Below are positions 36,398 through 46,900 of a DNA stretch of 64,000 nucleotides, in pieces; the stretch's first letter is position 1; the number at the start of each line of letters is the position of its first letter. Position numbers and translations under genes: made by a program. Origin of the DNA: Lepas anatifera (Eukaryota; Arthropoda; Thecostraca; Lepadidae); the NCBI GenBank assembly GCA_034440635.1, contig JAOTON010000471.1, positions 1-64,000 on the forward strand. The letters are read 5' to 3'. The notes beneath the pieces were generated by a model. It ran no database searches, was not told where the DNA came from, and saw nothing but the letters and a program-made list of their open reading frames with translations.

Positions 36398-37828
36398 GTG
36401 GTTTGTTCTGCGTGCGGGAGTGTAATGTGGTGCTGGTCTCCGGCAGGGTTCGTTGTGGTGGCCTCCTGTGTGATGACGTTCGAAGCGCGCGACTCAGCCG
36501 CCAAGATCGTGCCGGCGAGGTTTCGAGGTCATCCTGAGGTCAAGCCGCAGCCGAAGGAACATAGCCAGAGCAGCTCTGGCTGTCAGACCCTGCCATGGTA
36601 CCTCCTGCCTGGCCGGCCCGAGGACAGGCTCACCCGGTCGCTGTCGGAGCCTTGCATGGGCCGCTCGCCGAGGCTGGTGCTTCCTGCCAGGACCATCAGG
36701 GTGCAGACTCCACTGCCTCTCAGACCAGGACGGCCTCCGCAGCGTAAAACGCAGGAAAGCGGTGTGGAAGATGACCAAATATCTGATGATAGTGATCGAG
36801 CAGTGGAAAGCGGTCGGCGAGTTTTAAGAAAACAGTTGTCGATGACGGTGGTAGAGACGTGCACTGAGTATCAGCGTGGTAGAAGCGTGGAAGGACGGCC
36901 GTTGTTGCCATCTAGCGGGTGTTGTGAAAACTGTGAGTGCTGTAAGGACGCAACAGAGCGATATGTAGAGGCGCCGGCTGAACGATGGAGTCCAGGGCCA
37001 ATCTGCAGACACGGAGGTAGAGAATGTGCTGTATGTGCCCTTCCACGTGAAAATCAACGAAGCTTGAATGATACTGATGATAGTAATTGTTGCGATGTAA
37101 TAGTGCTTATCGAAAACAGCGTTGAAGATGACGCTGCACTCCTGTCTTCCTCTCCCACGAACGATGATCATGTCCCTGTTCAAAACAACGAACTCGTCAT
37201 TGACTCAAACGTCCACGATACTGCGGATGAAAGGTTCAGTCCGGTTAACGATGATTCGAGTGAGAGCACGCCAGCACGCATACCGTCAGACATAACGAGC
37301 TCCACTGTTCAGCCGAGCAAAGCGGTGCCAGTGACATCGCCTGTGCAGTTGCCACCATCGCCGCCAGTGTCTTGTTCAGTGACGTCAATGGTTCAGTCAC
37401 CAACCGGAGGCTCGCTAGAATCCACCAGCGATAGCCTAACCACATCGCCGTGCTCTGTGATAGAACGTGTATACTCTCCAGTGACGCCGCCAGTTGAAAG
37501 AAAAACGTGTGAATCAGAAGCAGGATCTCCCACCTCGGAGCCCACCGCTCCAGCGGGACTGGCGAGCTCGCTGTTGGCTCCGGCCGCCTATCGCCTGGGT
37601 GGGAAGCCGCAGACATCGGTGGATTCCGGCTCTGTCAGCTGTCCGTCCTCTCCGACAGCTGAGTTTGAACGCGGCTTGGTGAAGTGTGGACAGTCTGTGG
37701 ACGGCCTGGACAGTGCTGCCGCCGCCGGAGTGACGTCACGGGCAGCGGGCTGTGAGGTGACGTCAGATGCAGGGTCACAGCGCGGGGTGCTGCTGCGACA
37801 GCGACAGCTGCAGACAGAGCCAGCGTGA
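36398..37828 (+). CDS. Probable coding exon, Ser/Pro-rich protein of unknown function
   Basis: A 476-codon open frame lies in otherwise repeat-dense DNA and ends in TGA at 37,826. A likely splice acceptor (TCTCCGGCAG, ending 36,446) would make this a terminal exon entered in phase. The alternative is an internal ATG at 36,473 (MTFEARDSAAKIVPARFRG). The N-terminal third is basic and Pro-rich (LPGRPEDRLTRSLSEP, RPGRPPQRK). A Cys cluster (CCENCECC) and ICRHGGRECAVC follow. The rest is disordered, rich in Ser, Pro, Thr, Asp and Glu. The C-terminus is Gln/Arg-rich (LLRQRQLQTEP). No domain is recognised. Upstream exons are not visible through the transposons to the left. Length and even composition argue for real coding, but long low-complexity chance frames remain possible. 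Confidence 0.5.
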   Translation: MVCSACGSVMWCWSPAGFVVVASCVMTFEARDSAAKIVPARFRGHPEVKPQPKEHSQSSSGCQTLPWYLLPGRPEDRLTRSLSEPCMGRSPRLVLPARTIRVQTPLPLRPGRPPQRKTQESGVEDDQISDDSDRAVESGRRVLRKQLSMTVVETCTEYQRGRSVEGRPLLPSSGCCENCECCKDATERYVEAPAERWSPGPICRHGGRECAVCALPRENQRSLNDTDDSNCCDVIVLIENSVEDDAALLSSSPTNDDHVPVQNNELVIDSNVHDTADERFSPVNDDSSESTPARIPSDITSSTVQPSKAVPVTSPVQLPPSPPVSCSVTSMVQSPTGGSLESTSDSLTTSPCSVIERVYSPVTPPVERKTCESEAGSPTSEPTAPAGLASSLLAPAAYRLGGKPQTSVDSGSVSCPSSPTAEFERGLVKCGQSVDGLDSAAAAGVTSRAAGCEVTSDAGSQRGVLLRQRQLQTEPA

Positions 37829-39812
37829 CTGGGTCTCCGGCCCAGCTCACCCACTGTTTCTGACCGCCTGGAAGGGAGGGCACTACTGGAACTGGGAGTG
37901 TCATGCAGAAAGATAGGAACAGACTCAATATAATATAAATGCACTATTGTGAGCTTTTGTTTTGCTCGTCACGAATAACGGTTTATTTAATTTCATCGAT
38001 CGCAAATAGTATCGACATCACTAGTTTGGTCAGCTCGCGTGACGGGGATTCCGATTTATCATTGCGACGATTTCCGCAAAATAGCATTCTCATTGAAATC
38101 AGAATTCACATTCCCCTCTCTGCCCGGGCACATTTGTCTTCTATAACATCCGTTATGTTGCTCCCGAAAGCGGGTAGTTGGGAAGGCTGTACGAACGAAT
38201 AACGTTCGGTGTAATGTGAAAACACATAACCTAATGCTAACACCTCCTCTCTTAATCTGTTAAAACGCCGTTTTGGTCGGACCATGATAGGATCATCAAA
38301 CCCGACAAAACCCCCACAAATTAGGTAGTGATAAGTGCATCTTACACATTCGACAAGCACTTACGAACATCCAAAGTGTGGTAAAAATAACGCAGGCAAG
38401 CCGCCATAATCAGAGAATAAATGCTTGAAAAATATGTACGAAAGCACTCTGCTCTATTCAGCCGGCCGAAAAGATAAGCTCGAGCCGGCATGTGCTTCTC
38501 TTTCTGAATCCTGGAGAACTGAGGTCTGAGGGCTTCAGAGAACAGATGACTGTCAGTAATTGCTCATGGCCAAAGCAGGTCATGTCATAAGCCCACAAAG
38601 AATGTGGGTGATTTAGTTTGACTTCCCTGTACCATCTGTCAAATTCATGCAACGCAAAACAACTCACCCGTCCCTGTCCTCCGGCGGCAGAGAAATGATT
38701 CTATACTATATGGATTGGAATGACTAACCTAAATGGGAAGAGCGTCCATCGAGCATGAAATTATCCTCGGAGGCACGAGGTTGCCAACGGGTAACAGTGT
38801 GCCAATTGTGGTGCTATCGCAGGAATCAGAGATAAGTTTCGACCCGAGTTTTTATCATGCATGTCTCAACATTGAAATGTTTTTGAACAGCAGAATCTAG
38901 GCTATATCATATCTGAAAGCATACGCGTCGGAAAAGGGGGGGCCAGGGGGCCTGGCCCCTCACTTTTGGTAAAAAAATTTCCTGATCTCAGTCAAAATGA
39001 GAGAAAACCGGACATTCTTATATCCAGCCGCTGCGGGAGGCAACAAAGAACCCAAATTCGAACATTTTTTGGTCCTGACGTTGAAAGTTTTCTGTCAGCA
39101 TCAGGTTGAAGTTTGGCTGGCCCCTCCACTTTTTGCCGGTGGCGACACTTATGTCTGAAAGTGATTTTCCCAGCCACATATTCCGTATGAAGCTGCCATT
39201 AAACAGCACAATTGAAGAATCTATGCGGTGCGGATGCAGCTGGTCAATAATAATACAAAGTATCATTTCGGCAAAAGTATTATGGTTCAAAGATTTCGAG
39301 ATCGTGACTTGCCCTTCCCTATCGCCCCCATGGCCGGTGACGGTGGAAAGATCCGAGTTAAGGGGGTCACCATGGACTTAACAACCCATTTCTTTCCAGT
39401 CAATGCCATAAGATTAGCGTTAAAATGTATGATTTAAGGGGAGGTACAGTGCACCGGTTTTTTTTACAGCTTGATACGCACCAGGCAATCGGAAGGTCCT
39501 ATTCCCTGCCTTATATTTGGCATATTACGTGCCAGAACATAACGCATTGCGGCTGGAAATGGTACAGCACAAAGGCAGACGTTTTATAGTGATAAAAATT
39601 GTAGGCAGAACTAAGAAAAATCCTGGTCTTGCCGACGTAGTTGCAGAGAAAAAAGCCCAGGGAACTAGATGTTCCAAAATGAGACTAATACGCACTGAGG
39701 TGCAAACAGAGCCCTTCCTATCGTACGGTTTCATAATCTGGTATATATAGCCTATCAGTGGTAGATATCATGGGTCTTTAGGGGCTCAAGCCTCAACCCG
39801 AATGCCCGAGTG
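37829..39812. other. Non-coding stretch, possible 3'UTR then repeat debris
   Basis: AATAAA at 38,416-38,421 could be a polyadenylation signal for the 36,398 exon. The segment 39,350-39,450 (CAACCCATTTCTTTCCAGTC, CCATAAGATTAGCGTTAAAA) is related to 40,335-40,395 and 55,235-55,290, so it belongs to a dispersed repeat. Confidence 0.4.
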
Positions 39813-40430
39813 CCACTGGCGGATCCAAGGGGGAAGCCAGGGGCTCAAGCCCCGCCAAATGTCCGAACTCCTGTAGTTAATGCATAGGCGAGGGACAGCC
39901 CGAGGTACTGGCGGATGATGCTCGAGCTGCCATAGCCAAACTTCTGAACCAATGTCTTTTCAAATCCTAAATGAATATTTGAAGAAAAAAATGAATGTGC
40001 TTGCATATTTAGGCACAGGTCTTCATTAGTTTTCATTAGAGGCATGTGCGTAGGAACAGGGGGCAGAGGAGCAATGACCCCAATGTTCAAGATATTGACC
40101 ATTGACTGGAAAAAACGACTTCAACATACACATTGCTCAAATGTTCTTACCGTTTCTACACCTATGACTGGACAATAAATGAACGTAGGTGCAAATTTCC
40201 GGTCATAGTGTGAACTGCGACACCGAGTTCAAGGTGAGACCGCCTCGTAACTAGGTAGCGTTCACCTCGCGACACCAGGTGACAGCACTGCTAGCACCAC
40301 GTCCGAATTAAGTAGGGGGTGTCATGCTCTTTTCAACCAAATTCTTTCCTGTCATTGCCATAGGGTTGGTGCTAAAATTTCTTATTTAAAGGGGCACCAT
40401 GCCCCGGTCCCCCAGTTCCTCCGCCAGTGG
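39813..40430. mobile_element. MITE with CCACTGGCGGA inverted ends
   Basis: CCACTGGCGGA at 39,813 is perfectly inverted at 40,420-40,430. The interior has no transposase. No clear target duplication was found, so the superfamily is unassigned. It shares GCGGATCCAAGGG with repeats at 62,314 and 62,624. Confidence 0.6.
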
Positions 40431-40714
40431 ATGACATTACCTACCAGTGCTTAATTTTTAAGATGGGCTCGGACTTGAACCGCCCCGGTGAACGGCAGAC
40501 GGTAGGTAAATCGAATAAGTGAGATCCGTGTGTCTTAAAAGTTTCCTTTAGTTTTAGTGAAGCTTCTGTTGCTGGAGCTTAACTAAATTCGACTTCAGGT
40601 TTCTAACGCCTTCGGTTTGGTGCAGGCTCTCCAAAACTAGTGGAATAAAGTAATGTTCCCTTCACCCGAGGGCATCTCGATTTGCCGAGTGAAAGATCCC
40701 TTGCCAAAGCTGAC

Positions 40715-40726
40715 CGCGCATGCGTG
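40715..40726. promoter_or_regulatory. NRF-1-like site upstream of VAP
   Basis: CGCGCATGCGTG lies about 120 bases before the VAP start codon and resembles the NRF-1 palindrome found in many housekeeping promoters. This is inference from one match. A pyrimidine stretch TTCTTTCCAG (40,814-40,823) just before the start could be an initiator or a 5'UTR splice acceptor. Confidence 0.3.
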
Positions 40727-40848
40727 AAATCTGAAGCGCTTGCGGCGTTTGTGGGTGGTGTTAGGGTGGGCGTTGCTTGTTACGAAAATTTATTGTGTAT
40801 ATTTGTTTTCGTGTTCTTTCCAGGGTTTAGAAGGAACGGTCTGGTGCT

Positions 40849-40906
40849 ATGGCTGCGACAGACACAAACATACTCATTGAACCATCACAAGAACTACATT
40901 TCAAAG
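40849..40906 (+). CDS. VAPB: VAP coding exon 1
   Basis: The start ATG sits in GCTATGGCTGCG and encodes [19 protein letters not shown] plus one base. The donor is GTATGT (phase 1). The product matches the N-terminal strand of MSP domains (L-x-x-EP-x-x-EL-x-F). Confidence 0.9.
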
Positions 40907-43900
40907 GTATGTTGAATGCGCTACTTTTGCCTCCTGTCGTGTGGGTAGCGGCTGAATCTCGATTGAAGAGAATATTTGTAGATTTATCAAGTGAAACATT
41001 AATTGTTGCTTATTTTTGTTGGCCCAGTTTTTTATTTATCTGCATTTATGTGTTCTTGCAGATCTCGTGTATGTTAAAAGTCAAAATGTCATGCACAAAT
41101 AACACATTGTGCTATTCATGGTGAAACAGACTCAAAGGGCTTTCATTGTAGGTAGCTACTTAGCTATGTACCTATGGAGTATCAGTATCCTCAGTGGGAT
41201 ATAAGTATGCTTTAGTGTGCAATCCACCATCCCCACTAAGCTACAAGGCCTGGTGGATTCCCCGGACAAATTAAGTTGGAGCCCAATAAATTCCTTTGGA
41301 CGTGTAAAGAGCTGGTACCTGCTCATTAACCTGGTAGCCAGTCTTAACAATAAGTAAGATAGCAATAAGATCGTGTTCAGGCATCCCTTTGGTGGCATTC
41401 ATGGATTGGGACAAATTTCTCAGTGTTTGGGTCATGTAGGTAGAGAAGGGCAAGAAGCTACATGGCAAAATATGGTATCGAATGAACATAATCTTCTCAG
41501 GCAGTTTTTCTGACAACGTTTTTGTAGAAGTGTTTGAAAGGAATATCATATTGATGGCATCTTTAGGGCCAATTCGAAGGAAAGGTATGACTTCGTCAAT
41601 AAAATTTTTATTTATTTTTGTGAGGATTTGAACTGCACTAGTTTCTTAGTGTTGATCTATTACAGAAATAGTGTTGCAAAGCCAAAAAAGAAGATAAAGC
41701 TGGTAGTTAGGTCATTATCAGTGTCCTCTCATCATTTTCAGTGCAGAGAGGTAGTTCTTTTCTTCTCCCTTTTTGTAAAATGCACATTTACCATTATTTG
41801 TCAAGTGGTATGTTACCTGGAGATTCTGTTTCAAGTCATTCTGGTTAAGAGATGGTGGAAATGATCAAAGTTCAAGACTGAATTTCGACAATTTTATAAG
41901 TGATCTCAGTAATAAGTATATCTAACATTTGTTCCCAAATAGTTATTTTCTTGTTAGTTATAATTTGACAATATCCAATGAACCAGCCCATTTCACTTGG
42001 ACCTACAGCTTGGTCTTTGACAAGTTGTAAAATCAGTTACTGTACACTGGTGGTAGTGGAAAATGTGTTAAAAAAGCCAATGGACTGGCTCCATCCAACT
42101 GGGTTTAGGTTTATGTGCAGAACATTGTCTGATATCATCCATTTGCTTATTAGAAAAAGCTGAGCAACAGGCTATTGCCCATTACAGCTTTAATTACCAG
42201 TGCTAGTATGTGCATATCTGTATTGAGTGTATTATTTATGGAGCAAATTAAATCATATTCATATCCCAGATGATTTAAGACATCCACTTAAACCTGGACT
42301 GGGGTTGTTCGGGTAAAAAATTAGCAGGCTGCTCTTTGCCACACAGTCAACAATGTTTACTTAATTTACTGTGCCCCCCACCCCTCCAACATCCCAGTTG
42401 CCCATCTGCCCAGTTGAACCCATCAATCTGTCACTACACAGCCTTGGCAGTTGTCATGTGCTAAGACTCCAATTCACCATCCTATTTACAGGGAGTGGGG
42501 ATTTGGATTAGATAAGTTTTCCATGGAATCCACCAGGCCAGCTGGGACACAGAAATGTATAGCACACAGAGGAAACTTGTCCCATGCTCTGTGCCACTCT
42601 GCCTGGAAGGCTATGACATTGAGCTCAAGACTAGCCTAATTGCTTAATGAAAATGGCAATGCTGTTTCAGCGTAGCTATCTGTGAGGTATATTTAGCTGT
42701 TGATGCTAACAAGGTGTCAAATTTCAGACCATGGGGGATATAATTTCATAGTTAGGTAATTAATTATTTAAAAAGCTATCTCCTGTGATTTGTTGTAACG
42801 AGTATGTTTTTGCATTATGTTTGGTGTTGAGTTTCACAGTCAGATAGTTTCGGATGTGCCATTGTGGGTTCCAGCTATTTACAGGTTAGAATGCATGTTT
42901 TTTGGTTTCGTGAGTATTGATTCACATTTTGAAGCCTCTCGTTTTTTCAGGTCCATTTAAGGATGAAGTATCTACCAGCAACCTCACACTCACCAACCCA
43001 ACCGACAAAAGATATACTTTCAAGGTCAAGACGACCGCACCAAAACGATACTGCGTCCGACCAAACCAGGGCATCGTGGAGCCGGGAAGTACCGTGAATG
43101 TGGCAGGTGAGCTTTTTTACGTTATTTCGAAGATGCACTGAACGTCTTGCGCTAGTGACGGGAGCGTGAAACCGCGGGCGGGGCTGATTTCTTTACTTTA
43201 TAACAGGGTCTGAGCTTAAGCTGCAAGAAGTTGTCAGTTTTAGCATAAATCGACCAAAGGCATGCACGGTGCCTTTTTCAGGTGTCGGCCGGAGCCCTGT
43301 TTCCGACTATCAAGCTGCAACAAACACCGAATCGGCCACGCCTGGGTCCCTCAGAATCAGCCTCAACCACACACTGAGAATAACGTTCCATTAACCATGC
43401 TCACACAACGTCAAGCCCTTTGATTTTCTGTTGAATGAGTGTATCTGCTTCCCATGGGCCTGTGAGCCGAATCTGAAGGTTTTAGCTCAATCTGATTGAA
43501 CCTATGAAGTTACGGCCTCAGACGTTTTCCATAAAACTATGCACAGTGCCAGGGACGTAACAACCGATTTTTTCTACTGGTGCTGAGACTGAAGGTGCCT
43601 CTTACACTGGAAGGGGCCCACCGGCTCAGGGGTCCACCAAGTACGGCAATAAGCTGGAATTTACGTTAACCGATGGGTTAAAATCAAAATACCAACTTGA
43701 TGATTGTAATTAAACGTTACTCTCAACCGATCAGTGTCTTGTTGTATCAGTGCCAATAGTGGCGGCCATAGGCGGAGCCAGGATTGCCAATGGGGGCGGC
43801 ACCTTCCCCGGGGGCGCCGCTTTTGGCCGGTAAAACCTATAAGGTGGGCGCCGATTTTCTCATCCTGGGGGCGCCATCGACTTGTCAGGGGGGGGCGCTG

Positions 43901-46900
43901 AGGCCATTTCAGGGGGCGTCGAGGGTCGATCGGGGAGCACCTGCCTCCCTTTGCTCCCCCTCCTGGATCCGCCTATGATGGCGGCTCTGGGTCTGAGAAA
44001 AGGGTAGACACTCTGAGGCCAGTAACGGCCCGGGGTGCTGTCGGCTAGATGCCGAGGCATTCGAGTGTGAGCAAAACCACAGGCAATGCGTCAATCATGG
44101 AATGAATCCCAGTTGGTGGCTTTCCAGTCGAAATATAGTTGTCTAATGGCAGTTGCATATTCATGTCTCGCAGCACCTGATATGTCCTATCAGCACCTGA
44201 TATCTGTGCTGTTTAATAACAAATTACGTTACTAGATTGGTAACTGACGGTAGCATCGCAGAACTATTTCGGTTGCAGCCACACTAACCTAAGTGGCGGG
44301 AGTTACTACTTTAGATGTACAATAGTATTGGTATTGGTAGGTTCGCCGGTAATTGTCAAAAAGACATGTTGGCCTGAAATGAGTGAATACAAATAGTGTT
44401 ATTTTTCAGAACTAACACCAGAAGCAAAAGGCACCTGACAACAATGACACTTCCAACAATTGAGGGCACACAATTTCATTGAATGAATAATACCCTCACA
44501 TAACCAAATGTCTACCATTACCTGGGTATTCGGGCAGAAAAATAATTTTCTTCAATGCCTACCGTTCTGTATGGATTATTTACAACCTTATGTAAAAAGC
44601 CAAAAATTCCGCGCGAATACAACACAAACACCTTGGACCCAGCTCCTCCGTGCCCATATCAGCCGTTCTATTATTAATGCGGCGATTTGAACATCCCCAA
44701 GCGCACACTCTGTCGCGATACACCCCTGTCCGCGATCATACACCGTGTTCGCGGTGGAACACGTACGTTAAAATTGGCTAAAATCGTTCTCAACAACGCT
44801 TATGGTATGGTTTTGTCAAACTCAATGGGCTTAACCCAGTTACGAATGAATTACATTAGATTGAATGTGGCACCTTTATAACGTGATTTTAACTGAGATA
44901 GCCAAGTTGTAAAGCATGCCGCAAAACCCAGTACTCAATATATTATTTGTCTTGAAATCAAAAATTTCCGCGGAGAAAAGCTAAAAAAACCTACCTGAAA
45001 TCTACTCAAATGTACTCAAATGTACTCCAATCAGGCGGCCACAGTTGTCAGCTGCTGGTGCGACGACAGTGCTGGCGTCACGGTGAGTAATCAGCCAATT
45101 GAAGCCCTTGAAGCCTATTGAATATGGTAGTAGTTGCCAGATCATGACGTCATCCACAGGCAGAGGTTTATTTTTTTACCCTATTTTAAAAATCTAAATG
45201 TTGAGCTCATTGCACATTTTTTTCAGAGAAATCAGGGGCGTTTTCATGATTTTCGGCTAAAAATGACCCCAATTGCACTAAATTTCTGGATACGACCAAG
45301 GTGCCACATTCGCTTTAAAATAGTAGTTACAATTAACATCTATCGGGCACAATCAATCTCCAAAACTGTCTGGTCAGTGAAACCACACAAACATGTCACT
45401 TCAGCATGCAAAAGCGTTAAACATAAGAACCTTTAAAAATATATCAAAGCTGATCATGTGGGGGAGGTCTCCAACTTCATCCAAAAGGCAAAAATTCACA
45501 AACGGTCAGACAGTGCGATGTACAAGCTGGCGCATAAGCATTTGTCCATAGGGTTATCGGGAGGCAACAACACGCATGTGACACCTTTTATCGCACTAGC
45601 TGCAACGGTTCAAGAGTTGCAGCCTCCGGAAATATTACGCTGCTGGCGCAGCAATTTCTTCTACAGCTATTTCATCCGATTAGCAGGTCCCTTAAGGGTC
45701 GACTATAACGTTTCCTCTGACCCGGAAACCGATTGCCTCCAGGGGTTCTCTATCCCTTTGGCTAATTACCACTACTGGGCTCCTTCTGAAACTGATTATC
45801 ACTGGGGGCCCTGCTCCCGATGCCAATTGCAACTAAGAGCCCCTGATTCTGGGGCCAACTGCCCTCTACGGCTGACTTCCACTAGCCATAGGACTTTCTT
45901 GCCATGGGTCCCTGCCTCTGAAACCAACAGCTTCTTGCCCCTTGGAGCCACCTGCCCTTAAATGCCGACTGCAACTAGGTAGCCCCTGCTCCTGAAATTG
46001 GCTGTCACTATGGGTCCCCTGTCCCTTGGGCTGGCAACCACTAGAAGCCCCTCTCCTTTTGCCCCTGTTCCTCAAACTAACTGACTAGGGGCATCTAGCC
46101 CCTTCTACTGGAGAAATTGCCAATAGGGGCCCCCTTGTCAACGGGACCCTGCTTATAATTATGATTTTTGGGGGTTTAACGACGCACCAACTGCCAGGGT
46201 TTTACAGCGTCGCCAACTCTCACACTGTTTGGGAGGCTTTTGGGGATCAAATCTACTTATTCAGAGGCTCCGCCGGGACTTGAACCCCGGACCGGTGGTA
46301 TCGATCACCGGCTTATCGTTGATTTTGCATTTTTGTCAGCGTATTTTTTTACTTGGGGAGCCAGCGTTAGCGCATTGGCAATTTGCTGCTGAGGGTACGA
46401 ATTTGAGAACTTGAGCAAAAATCAACTTTCAGCTTTAATTTCGAGATTGTCAATTTTGCGTGATTTAATCATTTTCAGGAGCATGGACTTCTCCCAGTCA
46501 GCTTTCTTAAAAAGCATTAAAAAATAAGTTTTTGCCAGTAGATGATGAGGTAGATGAGCTGCATGGATGCGTGGCCTAATTTCTACATGGCCGATTTTCC
46601 TGTCAAAAAACAGAATTTTACACACAAAAAACGAACCCTAACAGAGCTATTCACCTTGTTTAATTTCCCCGGCCTGTGACGTCATTAATCAACCCTTCAC
46701 TTGTACATTAGGCATCATTTGAGGATTGAAAATCTAAGGTGCAAAATCGCAGTGGTATTTATTTGAGGCTGCCAGCTTAAGAAATTTGTGTCCAAAAACT
46801 GATTGCTTCGTAAAAATTCAACTGTCGGAATTTCATCGTTACAGTGAAAAATTGGATTTGATGTGCGAAATCAGTACCATCATGTTCATTGGGTGTGCAA

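Noticed and set aside
36494..37183. Antisense frames opposite the Ser/Pro-rich exon
   Set aside because: They are shorter than the plus-strand frame and look like shadows of its codon bias.
45458..45961. 167-codon open frame
   Set aside because: Its second half is a degenerate C-rich minisatellite, and the frame has no domain and no splice or start context.
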